DNA of 64,000 nucleotides from DATFFO01 sp963744905. Its GTDB lineage: Bacteria > Actinomycetota > Acidimicrobiia > Spongiisociales > ZC4RG35. The stretch lies in contig CAVUUV010000008.1 in NCBI GenBank assembly GCA_963744905.1, positions 1 to 64,000 on the forward strand, read 5' to 3'. Positions within the stretch are counted from its first letter, which is position 1. Every line of letters starts with the position of its first letter. This document shows positions 1-7,857 of the stretch, in pieces. Below the pieces are notes generated by a model. It worked only from the letters and a program-made list of their open reading frames with translations, was not told the DNA's origin and did no database searches. The position numbers were made by a program, and so were the translations under genes.

Positions 1-7
1 CTCGTTC

Positions 8-738
8 TCAGGATGGTTGCTCGGGTCCGGCGACGGTCTTCTTCAAGATCCACAAGTAGGAGTGACTCTTTCTGGAGTGGTACTGGTATTCCCGGCTCAG
101 GGGGTGATAACTGGTGGTCACCAAGATGAACAAGTCCTCCGGCTCGAATCCGATCTTGACGGCCAAGTCAAGGATGTCGATGTGATTCAGCATGAAGCGC
201 CCTCCCCCATGGGCATCCTGGCACTTCACCCAGGCCATCCCATTGCCCTGGACACTCGTTGCGCTTCCCTCAACCCCACTCGATAAAGGTCCAGCACAGG
301 TTCTTCTCTGAGATGTAGGTTGTAGGAATTCAGCAGGTCGGGGATGCTCGTCCGACCCTTTGGATTGATGTGATAGGGGGGGTCCAGCACCAACACATCA
401 AGAGACTCGTCGAGGTAGGGGAGGTCTCGAAAGTCGGTCCCGGTGGTGATGTCTGAGGGACGGAAGTCGTAGATGGTGGTGTCGGTGGACTTCCAGAAAC
501 CACCCTTGCCGTATGTCACGTCGGCCACCACCATCCCAGGTCTCAGGTAGAGCCTTGACACTTTGGCAACTAGATGGTGGTTCTTGCCGACCACCGCCGA
601 TGTAACGATCTGTCTACCTTGACCGTTACGACGGCGGTAGGCCTTCTGACGGCACGCGTTCGAGCAGTAGATACCCCTTGACGATGTCTTGGACCCGCAC
701 TGGCCGCAGGCATGCTGCGCCTTACCAGTTACCGTCAT
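8..738 (-). pseudogene. Phage-type DNA methyltransferase with zinc-ribbon N-terminus, frameshifted
   Basis: The first 170 codons (738 down to 226) carry a Cys-rich N-terminus (CGQC near residue 11 and CSNAC near residue 25), a glycine-rich SAM-binding motif (DVTYGKGGFW) and the catalytic DPPY motif of amino-methyltransferases, followed by a helix ending in REAQRV. The frame then closes, but the expected continuation (MAWVKCQD and the C-terminal strands) is open in another frame from 238 to 8. Losing one base near 247-250 explains the break, so this is one gene in two frames. Its ATG overlaps the stop of the upstream small gene (ATGA), so the two are probably cotranscribed. It sits on the integrative element next to tRNA-Asn. 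Methylation of element or host DNA is inferred from the family; the target sequence is unknown. The frameshift could be decay or an assembly error. Confidence 0.75.
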
Positions 739-983
739 TGGCCGGTCTCCTGAGAAGAACCACGGTGACGTTTTAGGGCGAGGCGTTTCATGTACGCCGT
801 CATGGCGTGATCTGCGTGCTTGGCTCGCTCCTGCGGGCTGAGAACGCCCCCCGGGTCCACTTCACGCTCAAAGCGCTCCATGAAGGCCTTCCGAGCGGGC
901 GCGGTGTTGGTCTTACCCTGGGCGTGGAGGGAGTGGGCGGCGATCTGCGCTCGGAGCTTGCGCTGATTGGAATTCAGTGGCAT
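735..983 (-). CDS. Small basic hypothetical protein of the integrative element
   Basis: An 82-residue basic, helix-rich protein (MPLNSNQRKLRAQIAAHSLH start) with no domain I recognise. Its TGA overlaps the ATG of the methyltransferase, which supports a real, translationally coupled gene. It lies between an integrase and a methyltransferase, so a mobile-element accessory role is plausible, but no function can be assigned. Confidence 0.55.
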   Translation of the reverse strand: MPLNSNQRKLRAQIAAHSLHAQGKTNTAPARKAFMERFEREVDPGGVLSPQERAKHADHAMTAYMKRLALKRHRGSSQETGQ

Positions 984-1133
984 CGCTATTCCTAGACATC
1001 GGCAGCGTTGGTTTGCTGCGGCGTCTAGGCGATCGCCATCAAAGAATCGACCCTAGCCGGAGTCGTCGGGGTTTCACCTCGTCCGGCATCCTCGGGATAA
1101 CCGCTCCATCAACATACCATCGATGCGGAGTGC

Positions 1134-2049
1134 TCAAAGGCGATCTCGAGGGGACAACCGTCGATGGGCCTGACGAGCACGAGCCGCTGCCGCCGGCCGT
1201 CCATACCGCCTGAGCATCTGCGCTGAGGACCACCCGGCGATCTCCATTAGGTCTCCCTCGCTACCTCCGGCCTCCAGCCAGTAGTGAGCGAAAGAGTGGC
1301 GGAATTGGTGGGGATGGACATGTCCAATCCCGGCCACTGTCGCTCGGCGGTTGAGCGCCTGGTAAATGCCTGAGCCGGTGAGAGACCCCTTCGCCCCCAG
1401 CCAAAAGTCAGAAAGGTCGGCTGTGGATGACGGCGGCGGGCACGATCGTACCTATCGGATCGCGAGCAGTCTCTCGCCCGAAGGCTACGGTACGAATCTT
1501 GTCACCCTTGCCGGTAACAGTGACGGTCTCAGCGTCCCAATCGATGTCGGAGAGGGTGATGGTCGAAATCTCGCCCAGGCGGAGACCACAGTCCAACAGA
1601 AGGCTCAGGATGGCCGTGTCGCGCCTATCGGTGAACCCGGTCCCCGAGGCAGCCTTGAACAGGGCACGGAGTTGGTCTGGGCTAAGGACTTCCACTGGCT
1701 TCTCGACGACCTTGGGTGGACGGACCTTGGCCATCGGGTTGATCGCAATCTCCGACTCCTCCCACGCCCACACAAAGAACTGCCGTAGCGAGGCATGGCG
1801 CTGACGGGCCGTGGCCGAGGCTCGGTCCTCCAGCACCTTGGCGAGAAAGTCCCTCACGTCGTCTGCGGTCACCGACGTAACTGGAGGATCACCCAAATAG
1901 TCCGCCAACTGAGACAGCGCCAAGACATAGCTATCAATAGTGCGCTCCGAGCGGTTGGCTGCCCTCAGAGATCGCACCCAGGACGGTTCCAGATCGCTCA
2001 GGGAGAGCGGGTTGTTATCCGCTGTGCTAACGATGTGCAAGTCGGCCAC
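1134..2049 (-). pseudogene. Tyrosine recombinase/integrase (XerC-like), two frameshifts
   Basis: The N-terminal part shows a SAM-like core-binding domain (RTIDSYVLALSQLADYL) and the first catalytic Arg in CGLRLGE. The C-terminal part, in a different frame, carries the HQFRHSF box and the nucleophile Tyr in MLRRYGR. A short middle segment (DRYDRARRRHPQ) is in the third frame. Two single-base losses, near 1458-1461 and 1419-1421, restore one reading frame of ordinary integrase length. The start is uncertain: I used GTG at 2049, because the longer open frame runs into the tRNA gene. Position right at the 3' end of tRNA-Asn and adjacent to a phage-type methyltransferase indicates site-specific integration of an element extending left beyond the window. 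As read, it cannot make an intact recombinase. Confidence 0.8.
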
Positions 2050-2091
2050 GAACCTACGGTAAGCCGGAAATGGCTCAACCGCAAGGGTTTG

Positions 2092-2118
2092 CTCCGGGGG
2101 TGGGACTTGAACCCACAA
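2092..2118. other. Probable attachment-site half (3' end of tRNA-Asn)
   Basis: The 3' part of the tRNA-Asn gene directly abuts the integrase side. Tyrosine integrases commonly recombine at tRNA 3' ends and preserve the gene. The matching second copy should lie left of this window, so the exact core cannot be defined here. Inference from context only. Confidence 0.4.
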
Positions 2119-2164
2119 CCAACGGATTAACAGTCCGCTGCTCTGCCGATTGAGCTACCCCGGA
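2092..2164 (-). tRNA. tRNA-Asn (anticodon GTT)
   Basis: On the minus strand the sequence folds as a cloverleaf: acceptor TCCGGGG (2164-2158) pairs with CCCCGGA (2099-2093), followed by a G discriminator. The D-arm GCTC...GAGC, an anticodon loop CTGTTAA with GTT, and a T-arm GTGGGTTCAAGTCCCAC are all present. CCA is not encoded. The gene is intact although an integrase lies at its 3' end. Confidence 0.95.
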
Positions 2165-2175
2165 TCGAACGAGGA

Positions 2176-2203
2176 AGGTTACCGGCCGGAAGGCCGAAAC
2201 CAA
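2176..2203 (-). promoter_or_regulatory. Candidate promoter for tRNA-Asn
   Basis: Reading the minus strand, TTGGTT (2203-2198) and TAACCT (2181-2176) are separated by 16 bp and lie 11 bp upstream of the mature tRNA 5' end. They match sigma-70-type hexamers moderately. Pattern evidence only. Confidence 0.35.
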
Positions 2204-2293
2204 GCACGATCCAATCAACCGGTCTCGTCTCTCCGAGAGATCAGACCCTGCCGACAACCCTCATCGTAGGACACGTCTCCCGTCCGCCCGACA

Positions 2294-2404
2294 CGTTCAT
2301 TGGACGTCGGGGAACGGTTGAGGGGTTCATTGGACCGTGAGTTGCGCTATGCGTTTGTCACGGTCCAAAGAACGGGTGGGGCGTTCGTCGTCGTCCAAAG
2401 AACG
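2294..2404 (-). repeat. Nested inverted-repeat element, copy 1 (about 111 bp)
   Basis: Two direct copies of a GTTCATTGGAC motif 30 bp apart (from 2294 and 2324) are followed by two inverted copies (ending 2374 and 2404), again 30 bp apart. The inner arms 2325-2340 and 2358-2373 pair at 15 of 16 positions; the outer arms 2294-2306 and 2392-2404 pair at 12 of 13. The element is homologous to 39381-39490 in the opposite orientation. They share a 24-nt identical stretch (2363-2386 here) and an 11-nt central block at the same spacing. On the minus strand it starts 3 bp after the stop of the YtxH-like gene, so it forms that gene's 3' untranslated region and could act as a terminator or stable RNA. 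No T-run follows the stems. Confidence 0.85.
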
Positions 2405-2407
2405 GGG

Positions 2408-2668
2408 CTAGGGGACGCGCGGGTCGGGCTTGCCGTTGCCGTTGGCCACGGCCCGCAGGCCCTTACCGCCTGCCGACAGGCCCCCCGCCACCACGTGGCG
2501 GCCGACGTCGACCAGGCCCACAGCCTGGTCTGACAGTTGGGAGACGGCAGGATGCTCTCGCAGACGGCGGTAGGCGCGGGCGATCTGCTCGTACCTCTCC
2601 CGGCCGGCCCGGGCACCCAGCACGTAGCCGATGGCTGCCCCGACGATCAGTCCAAGACGGAATCTCAT
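2408..2668 (-). CDS. YtxH-like small membrane-anchored protein
   Basis: An 86-residue protein with one N-terminal hydrophobic segment (LGLIVGAAIGYVLGARAG, residues about 5-22) followed by a basic, amphipathic helical tail (RERYEQIARAYRRLREHP). The glycine-rich GxxxG-like membrane segment followed by ARAGRERYEQI is typical of actinobacterial YtxH-domain proteins. Such proteins are of unknown biochemical role, sometimes linked to stress. The nested repeat element follows immediately after its stop codon. Family assignment is from sequence character, and function is not known. Confidence 0.65.
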   Translation of the reverse strand: MRFRLGLIVGAAIGYVLGARAGRERYEQIARAYRRLREHPAVSQLSDQAVGLVDVGRHVVAGGLSAGGKGLRAVANGNGKPDPRVP

Positions 2669-2695
2669 GGTCCAATCATCCCACGCCGGGGCCGG

Positions 2696-3862
2696 CTAGA
2701 CCACCTGGACGGCCTGTGACGTAGCCGAGAGGCGCTCTGCCCCGTCGGGACGAATCACCACCGGATCCGAGACGAAATAGTCGCCCACCCCGGTCTCCAT
2801 CAGCCAGGACATCAGATGGAAGACCATTCCCTCCTCGAGCACTTCCCGACTCTGCGGCCGCAGAGCTCTGGGCACCCCGTTGCCGCTCCAACTGGGCGGA
2901 AACCCGATTCCGGTGGCGTATCCACAATGGTGGCGTCGGTAATGGGCCAGGCCGGCGGCATCGAGCACCGCTTGCCAGTCCTGGTAGACCTGCCCCGCCT
3001 CGACCCCGGGACGGGCCGCGAGCCGGGCCGCCTCGAAGGCCTCCAGGCACACACCCGACACGAACTCAGAACCCTCCGCCAACACCCCCACGAACACCAT
3101 CCTGCCCATGGGGGCGTGATAGCGACCCACCGACCCCGATAGCTCCAGGAACAACGCATCGCCGGGATGGAGGGGGTAGTCGGTCCAGGTGGTGTGGTCC
3201 TCATTGAACCTGGACGCGCAACGGACGAAAGGCCAGAAGGCGGGAGGCTCTCCACCCACAGCCATCATCGCCTCCACCGCCGCCGCCGCGACCTCGCGCT
3301 CGGTCACTCCCGGCCCGGCTGCGCTGATTGCCGCGCCGATCATGGCGTCGCTGATTGCCGCCGACTGACGCGTCACCTCCAACTCCTCGGGTGACTGGAC
3401 CAGGCGCCGGGCCGTGACCAGATCGCCGGCGTCGATGACGGTCTCGTAGCTGTCCCGCACAGCACGAGCAACGGTGGAGATCAGGTAGAGGCTCGACTCC
3501 TCCATTCCCACCCGCCGGGCACCCGGGGCGACAGAGTCGACCACCTCCAGGCAATGACGGGGCAGATCGTCGTGGTCTCCGTACCCCTCGAAGCGGATGT
3601 CGGGCAGATCACGGCCGACGGTGACGTGCTCCATCTGTCGCGCTACCAGCACCGGCTCGCCCTGGGCGGGTATCACCAGCATGTGGAAGGCGAAGTATCC
3701 GAAGTGATCCAGACCTACCAGGTAGTAGATGTTCTCGGGGATGGTGACCAGCATCACATCCAGCCCTGCGGCGCGGATGGCGTCAACCGCCGCCGCTCGG
3801 CGAGCGGCATAGACCTCACGACCGAACAGAGGGATCCGATATCCGAGGCTGTTGGCCCGCAT
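2696..3862 (-). CDS. M24-family (creatinase/ectoine-hydrolase-like) hydrolase
   Basis: A 388-residue protein with an N-terminal creatinase-type domain (about 1-155) and a C-terminal pita-bread domain (about 160-380). The C-terminal signature HHCGYATGIGFPPSW resembles ectoine hydrolase (DoeA/EutD) and related M24 proteins. The usual aminopeptidase metal ligands are not there. Where a Xaa-Pro peptidase has the Asp-x-Asp pair, this protein has FLELSGSVGRYHAPMGR, with E240 and H249. This points to a metal-independent C-N hydrolase of the creatinase/ectoine-hydrolase kind rather than a true peptidase. The substrate cannot be read from sequence. It follows rpoD on the same strand after 40 bp, but a leaderless promoter candidate suggests separate transcription. 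Confidence 0.75.
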   Translation of the reverse strand: MRANSLGYRIPLFGREVYAARRAAAVDAIRAAGLDVMLVTIPENIYYLVGLDHFGYFAFHMLVIPAQGEPVLVARQMEHVTVGRDLPDIRFEGYGDHDDLPRHCLEVVDSVAPGARRVGMEESSLYLISTVARAVRDSYETVIDAGDLVTARRLVQSPEELEVTRQSAAISDAMIGAAISAAGPGVTEREVAAAAVEAMMAVGGEPPAFWPFVRCASRFNEDHTTWTDYPLHPGDALFLELSGSVGRYHAPMGRMVFVGVLAEGSEFVSGVCLEAFEAARLAARPGVEAGQVYQDWQAVLDAAGLAHYRRHHCGYATGIGFPPSWSGNGVPRALRPQSREVLEEGMVFHLMSWLMETGVGDYFVSDPVVIRPDGAERLSATSQAVQVV

Positions 3863-3868
3863 TACCCG

Positions 3869-3898
3869 AGTATGACGGTTCCGCTTCCTCGGGGTCGA
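3869..3898 (-). promoter_or_regulatory. Candidate leaderless promoter of the M24 gene
   Basis: Minus-strand TCGACC (3898-3893) and CATACT (3874-3869) are 18 bp apart. The ATG at 3862 begins 6 bp after the -10-like hexamer, exactly where transcription would start, and no Shine-Dalgarno sequence precedes it. Leaderless mRNAs are common in actinobacteria. Confidence 0.35.
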
Positions 3899-3902
3899 CG
3901 AC

Positions 3903-5030
3903 TCAGCCCTCTTCGAGGAAGCTGGCCAGGCGCTGGGAACGATCCGGATGGCGAAGCTTGGCCAATGCCTTCATCTCCAGCTGGCGGATCCGCTCCCGGG
4001 TGACGTTGAAGGCCGCCCCCACCTCCTCCAGGGTCCGCATCTTCCCGTCGGCCAGTCCGAAGCGCATGATGAGGACATCGCGCTCGCGCTCGCTCAATCC
4101 CTCCAGGGCCAGGGCGAGCTGGTCCTGCAGGTTGGCGAAGGTGGCGGCATCGACCGGGCGCTCCCCGTCGGGATCCTCGACCAGGTCGCCCAGGGTCCCG
4201 CTCGAATCCTCCCCGACGGGGGTCTCGAGCGACACGGTGTCCTGGGCGAAGCGCATCAACTCCTCCACCCGCTCCGGCGCCAGGTCCAGGTCCTCGGCCA
4301 GCTCGTCGATGGTGGGGTCGCGACTCAGCTCCTGGGCCAGCTCACGTCGCGCCCGCCGTAGCTTGTTGACCACATCAAGGACGTGGATCGGCATGCGAAT
4401 GGTCCGTCCCTGATCGGCGATGGCCCGGGAGATGGCCTGGCGAATCCACCAGGTGGCGTAGGTGGAGAACTTGAACCCCTTGCGGTAGTCGAAACGCTCC
4501 ACGGCCCGCATCAAGCCCATGTTGCCTTCCTGGATCAGATCCAGCATGGCCAGCCCCCGTCCCACGTAGCGGCGGGCGATGGAAACCACCAGCCGCAGAT
4601 TGGCCTCGACCAGTCGGCGCCGGGCCAGCTCACCCTCGACCACGGCGTGGTGGAGGACGGCGGCGTCTTCTTCGGACAGCTCCTCCTTGTCGATCCGCTC
4701 CTGAGCCCGCTGACCCGCCTCGAGCGCCATCGACAACTCCACCTCTTGCTGGGCGGTGAGGAGCCGATAGCGCCCGATCTCGTTCAGATACATGCGGACC
4801 GGATCGGAGATGGCTATCTCGCTCACCTCGTCGAGGTTCATCTCGACCTCCGGACCCTCCTCGGTCAGGTCTATACCACGGGACCGAAGCGTCTCCAGGA
4901 CCGACTCGAACGACTCTCCGGTTGCCTCGGCATCCTCCAGATCCTGTTGCACCTCGGCCATGGTGAGAAAGCCGCGTTGTTTTCCCCTCTTGGTGAGGGC
5001 AACTATTACCTCGTCCACGGCTTCACTCAT
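3903..5030 (-). CDS. rpoD: Primary RNA polymerase sigma factor (RpoD/SigA)
   Basis: Directs RNA polymerase to housekeeping promoters. The 375 residues show region 1.2 (SDPVRMYLNEIGRYRLLTAQ, about 75-95), region 2 with the -10 recognition helix (KGFKFSTYATWWIRQAISRA, about 180-205), region 3, and region 4 with the helix-turn-helix (RTLEEVGAAFNVTRERIRQL, near 335-355). The long acidic/basic N-terminal extension of many actinobacterial SigA proteins is short here. The ATG overlaps the dnaG stop by 4 bp (ATGA), forming the dnaG-rpoD part of the classical macromolecular synthesis operon; rpsU is not present upstream. Confidence 0.97.
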   Translation of the reverse strand: MSEAVDEVIVALTKRGKQRGFLTMAEVQQDLEDAEATGESFESVLETLRSRGIDLTEEGPEVEMNLDEVSEIAISDPVRMYLNEIGRYRLLTAQQEVELSMALEAGQRAQERIDKEELSEEDAAVLHHAVVEGELARRRLVEANLRLVVSIARRYVGRGLAMLDLIQEGNMGLMRAVERFDYRKGFKFSTYATWWIRQAISRAIADQGRTIRMPIHVLDVVNKLRRARRELAQELSRDPTIDELAEDLDLAPERVEELMRFAQDTVSLETPVGEDSSGTLGDLVEDPDGERPVDAATFANLQDQLALALEGLSERERDVLIMRFGLADGKMRTLEEVGAAFNVTRERIRQLEMKALAKLRHPDRSQRLASFLEEG

Positions 5031-6742
5031 CGTCTGCGTCTTTCCTGCTGCAAAGCTATCAAGCGGTTGAAGGCATGTGAATAGCTCTCGTCGCCCGGAT
5101 CGGTGGCGGCGACCTCGGCCTCGAGACGATCGATCTCGGCATCGATCCTCATGCTCGCCGCCTTGGCCAATAGGGCTTCGGAGTCGAGCTCGTCGGCACC
5201 CACCATCAGGCCGATCAGCATGCTCTTGGTTTCGGCGCTCGCCTCCAGTGCCGCCACATCCACCTCGTCACCTGCAGGTCCCCGGGTGGCGGCGATCACC
5301 TCCGCCGCCTGCTTCATATCCGCCGCCTCGAACAAATCCGGTGTGATCTGCTCAGCGCCGGAGGGGTTGGCCACCATCAACCGCAACAGATCCTCTTCCA
5401 GGCGTCGTCTCGGCGTGGACCTCCTGGAGCCGACACCGTTGCCGTTGGACGGGCGGCGCCCCCGGCCCACCGCCGCCGTGACCGTTTCCAGGTCGACGCC
5501 CACCAGCCGGGCCACGAACCGCTCATACTCGCGTCGGGCGATCGGGTCTGAGATGTGTGCCACCTGTGTGGCGGCAGCGTGCAAGGCCCGGGCCCGGGCT
5601 TCGGGCTCGCTCAGATCGAGCTTCTCGACCTCTCGCTCCAGACGGAATTGCATCAGGGGGCGCGCCTGGTCGATGACCCGGCGCACCTCGTCGATGCGCC
5701 CGGCCTGGACGATGTCGGCCGGATCGCCGCCGTCGGGCATGATCGCCACCCTCATGTCGAGGTCGAGTCGAACCGGCGCCTCCAGGTCGGCGGTGCGTCG
5801 TGCGGCTTCCGACCCGGCCGTGTCTGCGTCGAAGGCGAGAACCACCCGATCGGCGAACCGGCGTAACAGATCGAAGTGATCGTCGGTCAGGGCGGTGCCG
5901 CAGGTGGCCACCGCCTCGGGGATGCCGGCCTGGTGGAGGGCGATCACATCGGTGTAGCCCTCGACGACGACCGATCGCCCGGTCCGGGCGATGGCGGGCC
6001 GCGCCTTGTCCAGCCCGTACAGGAGGCCGGACTTGTGGTAGATGGCCGACTCGGGCGAATTGAGATACTTGGCACCCTCCCCCGAGAGCAGTCGGGCGCC
6101 GAAACCAACCGGGTCGCCCCGCAGGTCGTGGATGGGGAACATGACCCGTCCCCTGAAGTAGTCATAGAGCCGACCACCTCTTCCCCGGCGGGCCAATCCG
6201 GCGTCGATCAGGATCCGCTCTCCGACCCCGCCCGCTCTCAGCTCTCGCACCAGCGAGTCCCACGCTTCGGGTGCGTAGCCCAGCCGGTACTCACTCACCA
6301 CGTCACCGTCGTAGCCCCGGCTCCGCACGTAGGCCCGAGCCTGGCCGGCGTCCTCCCCGGAGCGCAACCGCTCGTGATAGAACTCGATGGCCCTGCGCAC
6401 CGCATCGTGGAGGGCCTGGCGCCGCCCCCGACGCTGGTCGGCTCCCGGGTCGGATTGGAGATGGATCCCGGCTCGTCGAGCCAGCTCCTCCAGGGCATCG
6501 TTGAAGTCGAGGCCCTGGGACTCGGAGAGGAAGGTGAAGACGTCGCCCCCCTTCTGGCACCCGAAGCAGTGGTAGAGGCCCCGGGCCGGATCGAGCGACA
6601 TCGACGGCGACTTCTCTTCATGGAACGGGCAGATGGCCATGAATGAGCGGCCCGAACGCTTGACCTTGGTCACTGCCGAGACCAGCTCCACCAGGTCGGT
6701 GGCCTGTCGGACCCTGTCGATATCGTCCCGGGAGTAGCCCAT
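5027..6742 (-). CDS. dnaG: DNA primase
   Basis: Makes RNA primers for replication. From the chosen ATG (MGYSRDDIDRVRQATDLVEL) the protein has 571 residues. The CHC2 zinc domain ligands are C38, H41, C59 and C62. The catalytic TOPRIM core carries VVVEGYTDVIAL and LAFDADTAG, and a C-terminal DnaB-interacting helical region follows a basic linker. The frame is open a further 190 codons upstream, but that stretch is antisense to the ppk2 gene and lacks primase homology, so the start at 6742 is used. It overlaps rpoD by 4 bp and diverges from ppk2. Confidence 0.97.
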   Translation of the reverse strand: MGYSRDDIDRVRQATDLVELVSAVTKVKRSGRSFMAICPFHEEKSPSMSLDPARGLYHCFGCQKGGDVFTFLSESQGLDFNDALEELARRAGIHLQSDPGADQRRGRRQALHDAVRRAIEFYHERLRSGEDAGQARAYVRSRGYDGDVVSEYRLGYAPEAWDSLVRELRAGGVGERILIDAGLARRGRGGRLYDYFRGRVMFPIHDLRGDPVGFGARLLSGEGAKYLNSPESAIYHKSGLLYGLDKARPAIARTGRSVVVEGYTDVIALHQAGIPEAVATCGTALTDDHFDLLRRFADRVVLAFDADTAGSEAARRTADLEAPVRLDLDMRVAIMPDGGDPADIVQAGRIDEVRRVIDQARPLMQFRLEREVEKLDLSEPEARARALHAAATQVAHISDPIARREYERFVARLVGVDLETVTAAVGRGRRPSNGNGVGSRRSTPRRRLEEDLLRLMVANPSGAEQITPDLFEAADMKQAAEVIAATRGPAGDEVDVAALEASAETKSMLIGLMVGADELDSEALLAKAASMRIDAEIDRLEAEVAATDPGDESYSHAFNRLIALQQERRRR

Positions 6743-6865
6743 CTGGTTCTGATGATACGAACAAGGCCCGACGTTTCGGACGGTGAAACCCGACGAGGTG
6801 GAGCCGACTGCGCCCACCACGGCCCGATCGGAGGTCCTATGGTGAGCCACAGGAAGGAGTTGACG

Positions 6866-7741
6866 ATGGCAGCGAGCGACCAGCACGAGTCGGGACCTCT
6901 TCCCGAGGGCGTCGACGACCCGGTCAGCTCGGGCATGCCGGCCGGCGAGGAGAAGTACAACAAGAAGGGGAAGCTGAAGAAGGGCTATTACGAGGCGGAG
7001 CTGGCCCGTCTGCAGGAAGAGCTGGTCAAACTCCAGTACTGGGTGGCGGACCGGGGTCTGAAGGTGCTGATCATCTTCGAGGGCCGGGGCTCGGCCGGCA
7101 AGGGCGGCGTGATCAAGCGGATCACCGAACGGACCAGCCCCCGCCACGTCAGGGTGGTGGCCCTGCCCAAGCCCACCGAGCGCGAACAGACCCAGTGGTA
7201 CTTCCAGCGTTACGTGGCCCATCTTCCCGCCGCCGGGGAGATCGTGATGTTCGATCGCAGCTGGTACAACCGCTCCAACGTCGAGTGGGTGATGGGCTTC
7301 TGCACCGAGGACGAGCACCGCGAGTTCCTCCGCTCGGCACCCGAGTTCGAGCGGATGCTGGTTCGTTCGGGCATCAAGGTGCTCAAGTACTGGTTCTCGG
7401 TCAGCTGGGAGGAGCAGAGGCGTCGCTTCGAGTCACGCAACCAGGAGCCGCTCAAGCGCTGGAAGCTGTCCGACATGGACCTGGCCGAGCACCGGCTGTA
7501 CGTGCGTTACTCACAGGCCAAGGACATCACCTTCCAGTACACCGACATCAAACAGGCCCCCTGGTACGTGGTGCCCTCCGACGACAAGCGCCGGGCCCGC
7601 CTCAACTGCATCAGTCACATCCTGTCCTGCTTCAACTACGCCGACGTGGTGCCCGATCCCGTCGCACTGCCCGAGCGTGAGGACATCGCCTATCTACGAC
7701 CGCCTATAACCGAGCAGACCTTCGTACCGCAGGAGTACTGA
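6866..7741 (+). CDS. ppk2: Polyphosphate kinase 2 (PPK2 family, P. aeruginosa-type)
   Basis: Transfers phosphate between polyphosphate and nucleotides. The 291-residue protein has a Lys-rich N-terminus (KYNKKGKLKKGYYEAEL), the Walker A-type loop FEGRGSAGKGGVIKRI, the Walker B-like FDRSWYNR and a lid region (ESRNQEPLKRWKLSDMD). This is the single-domain subgroup that usually phosphorylates nucleoside diphosphates (for example ADP to ATP). The start is fixed by a strong ribosome-binding site (AGGAAGGAG, 6851-6859) six bases before ATG 6866. The longer frame upstream overlaps the dnaG start. A PPK2 of a different subgroup lies at 38541. Confidence 0.92.
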   Translation: MAASDQHESGPLPEGVDDPVSSGMPAGEEKYNKKGKLKKGYYEAELARLQEELVKLQYWVADRGLKVLIIFEGRGSAGKGGVIKRITERTSPRHVRVVALPKPTEREQTQWYFQRYVAHLPAAGEIVMFDRSWYNRSNVEWVMGFCTEDEHREFLRSAPEFERMLVRSGIKVLKYWFSVSWEEQRRRFESRNQEPLKRWKLSDMDLAEHRLYVRYSQAKDITFQYTDIKQAPWYVVPSDDKRRARLNCISHILSCFNYADVVPDPVALPEREDIAYLRPPITEQTFVPQEY

Positions 7742-7857
7742 GAGACGATCCACCTCCCCAGGACGGGCACACTGCTACCTCCTTCCACGGGCCCCCACGA
7801 TCGGCAGGGAGGCAGAGTCGCCCTGTCTCCCGCACGCCGACCGTCCCGCCGTCGAGG

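Noticed and set aside
2075..2257. Open frame over the tRNA-Asn gene (VAQSAEQRTVNPLVVGSSPT)
   Set aside because: This is the familiar shadow translation of a tRNA; no ribosome-binding site and no protein family.
2294..2404. Insertion sequence or MITE remnant as the explanation of the nested repeat
   Set aside because: No transposase fragment and no visible target-site duplication; both copies are tightly placed after stop codons. Not excluded, but not supported.
5103..5879. Ser/Arg-rich open frame antisense to dnaG
   Set aside because: Composition typical of antisense GC-rich coding DNA; dnaG on the other strand is certain.
6743..7318. N-terminal extension of DnaG
   Set aside because: Open frame without primase homology, antisense to ppk2, which has a strong ribosome-binding site.
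7742..7857. Terminator between ppk2 and the secreted hypothetical gene
   Set aside because: Only weak, interrupted complementarity was found.
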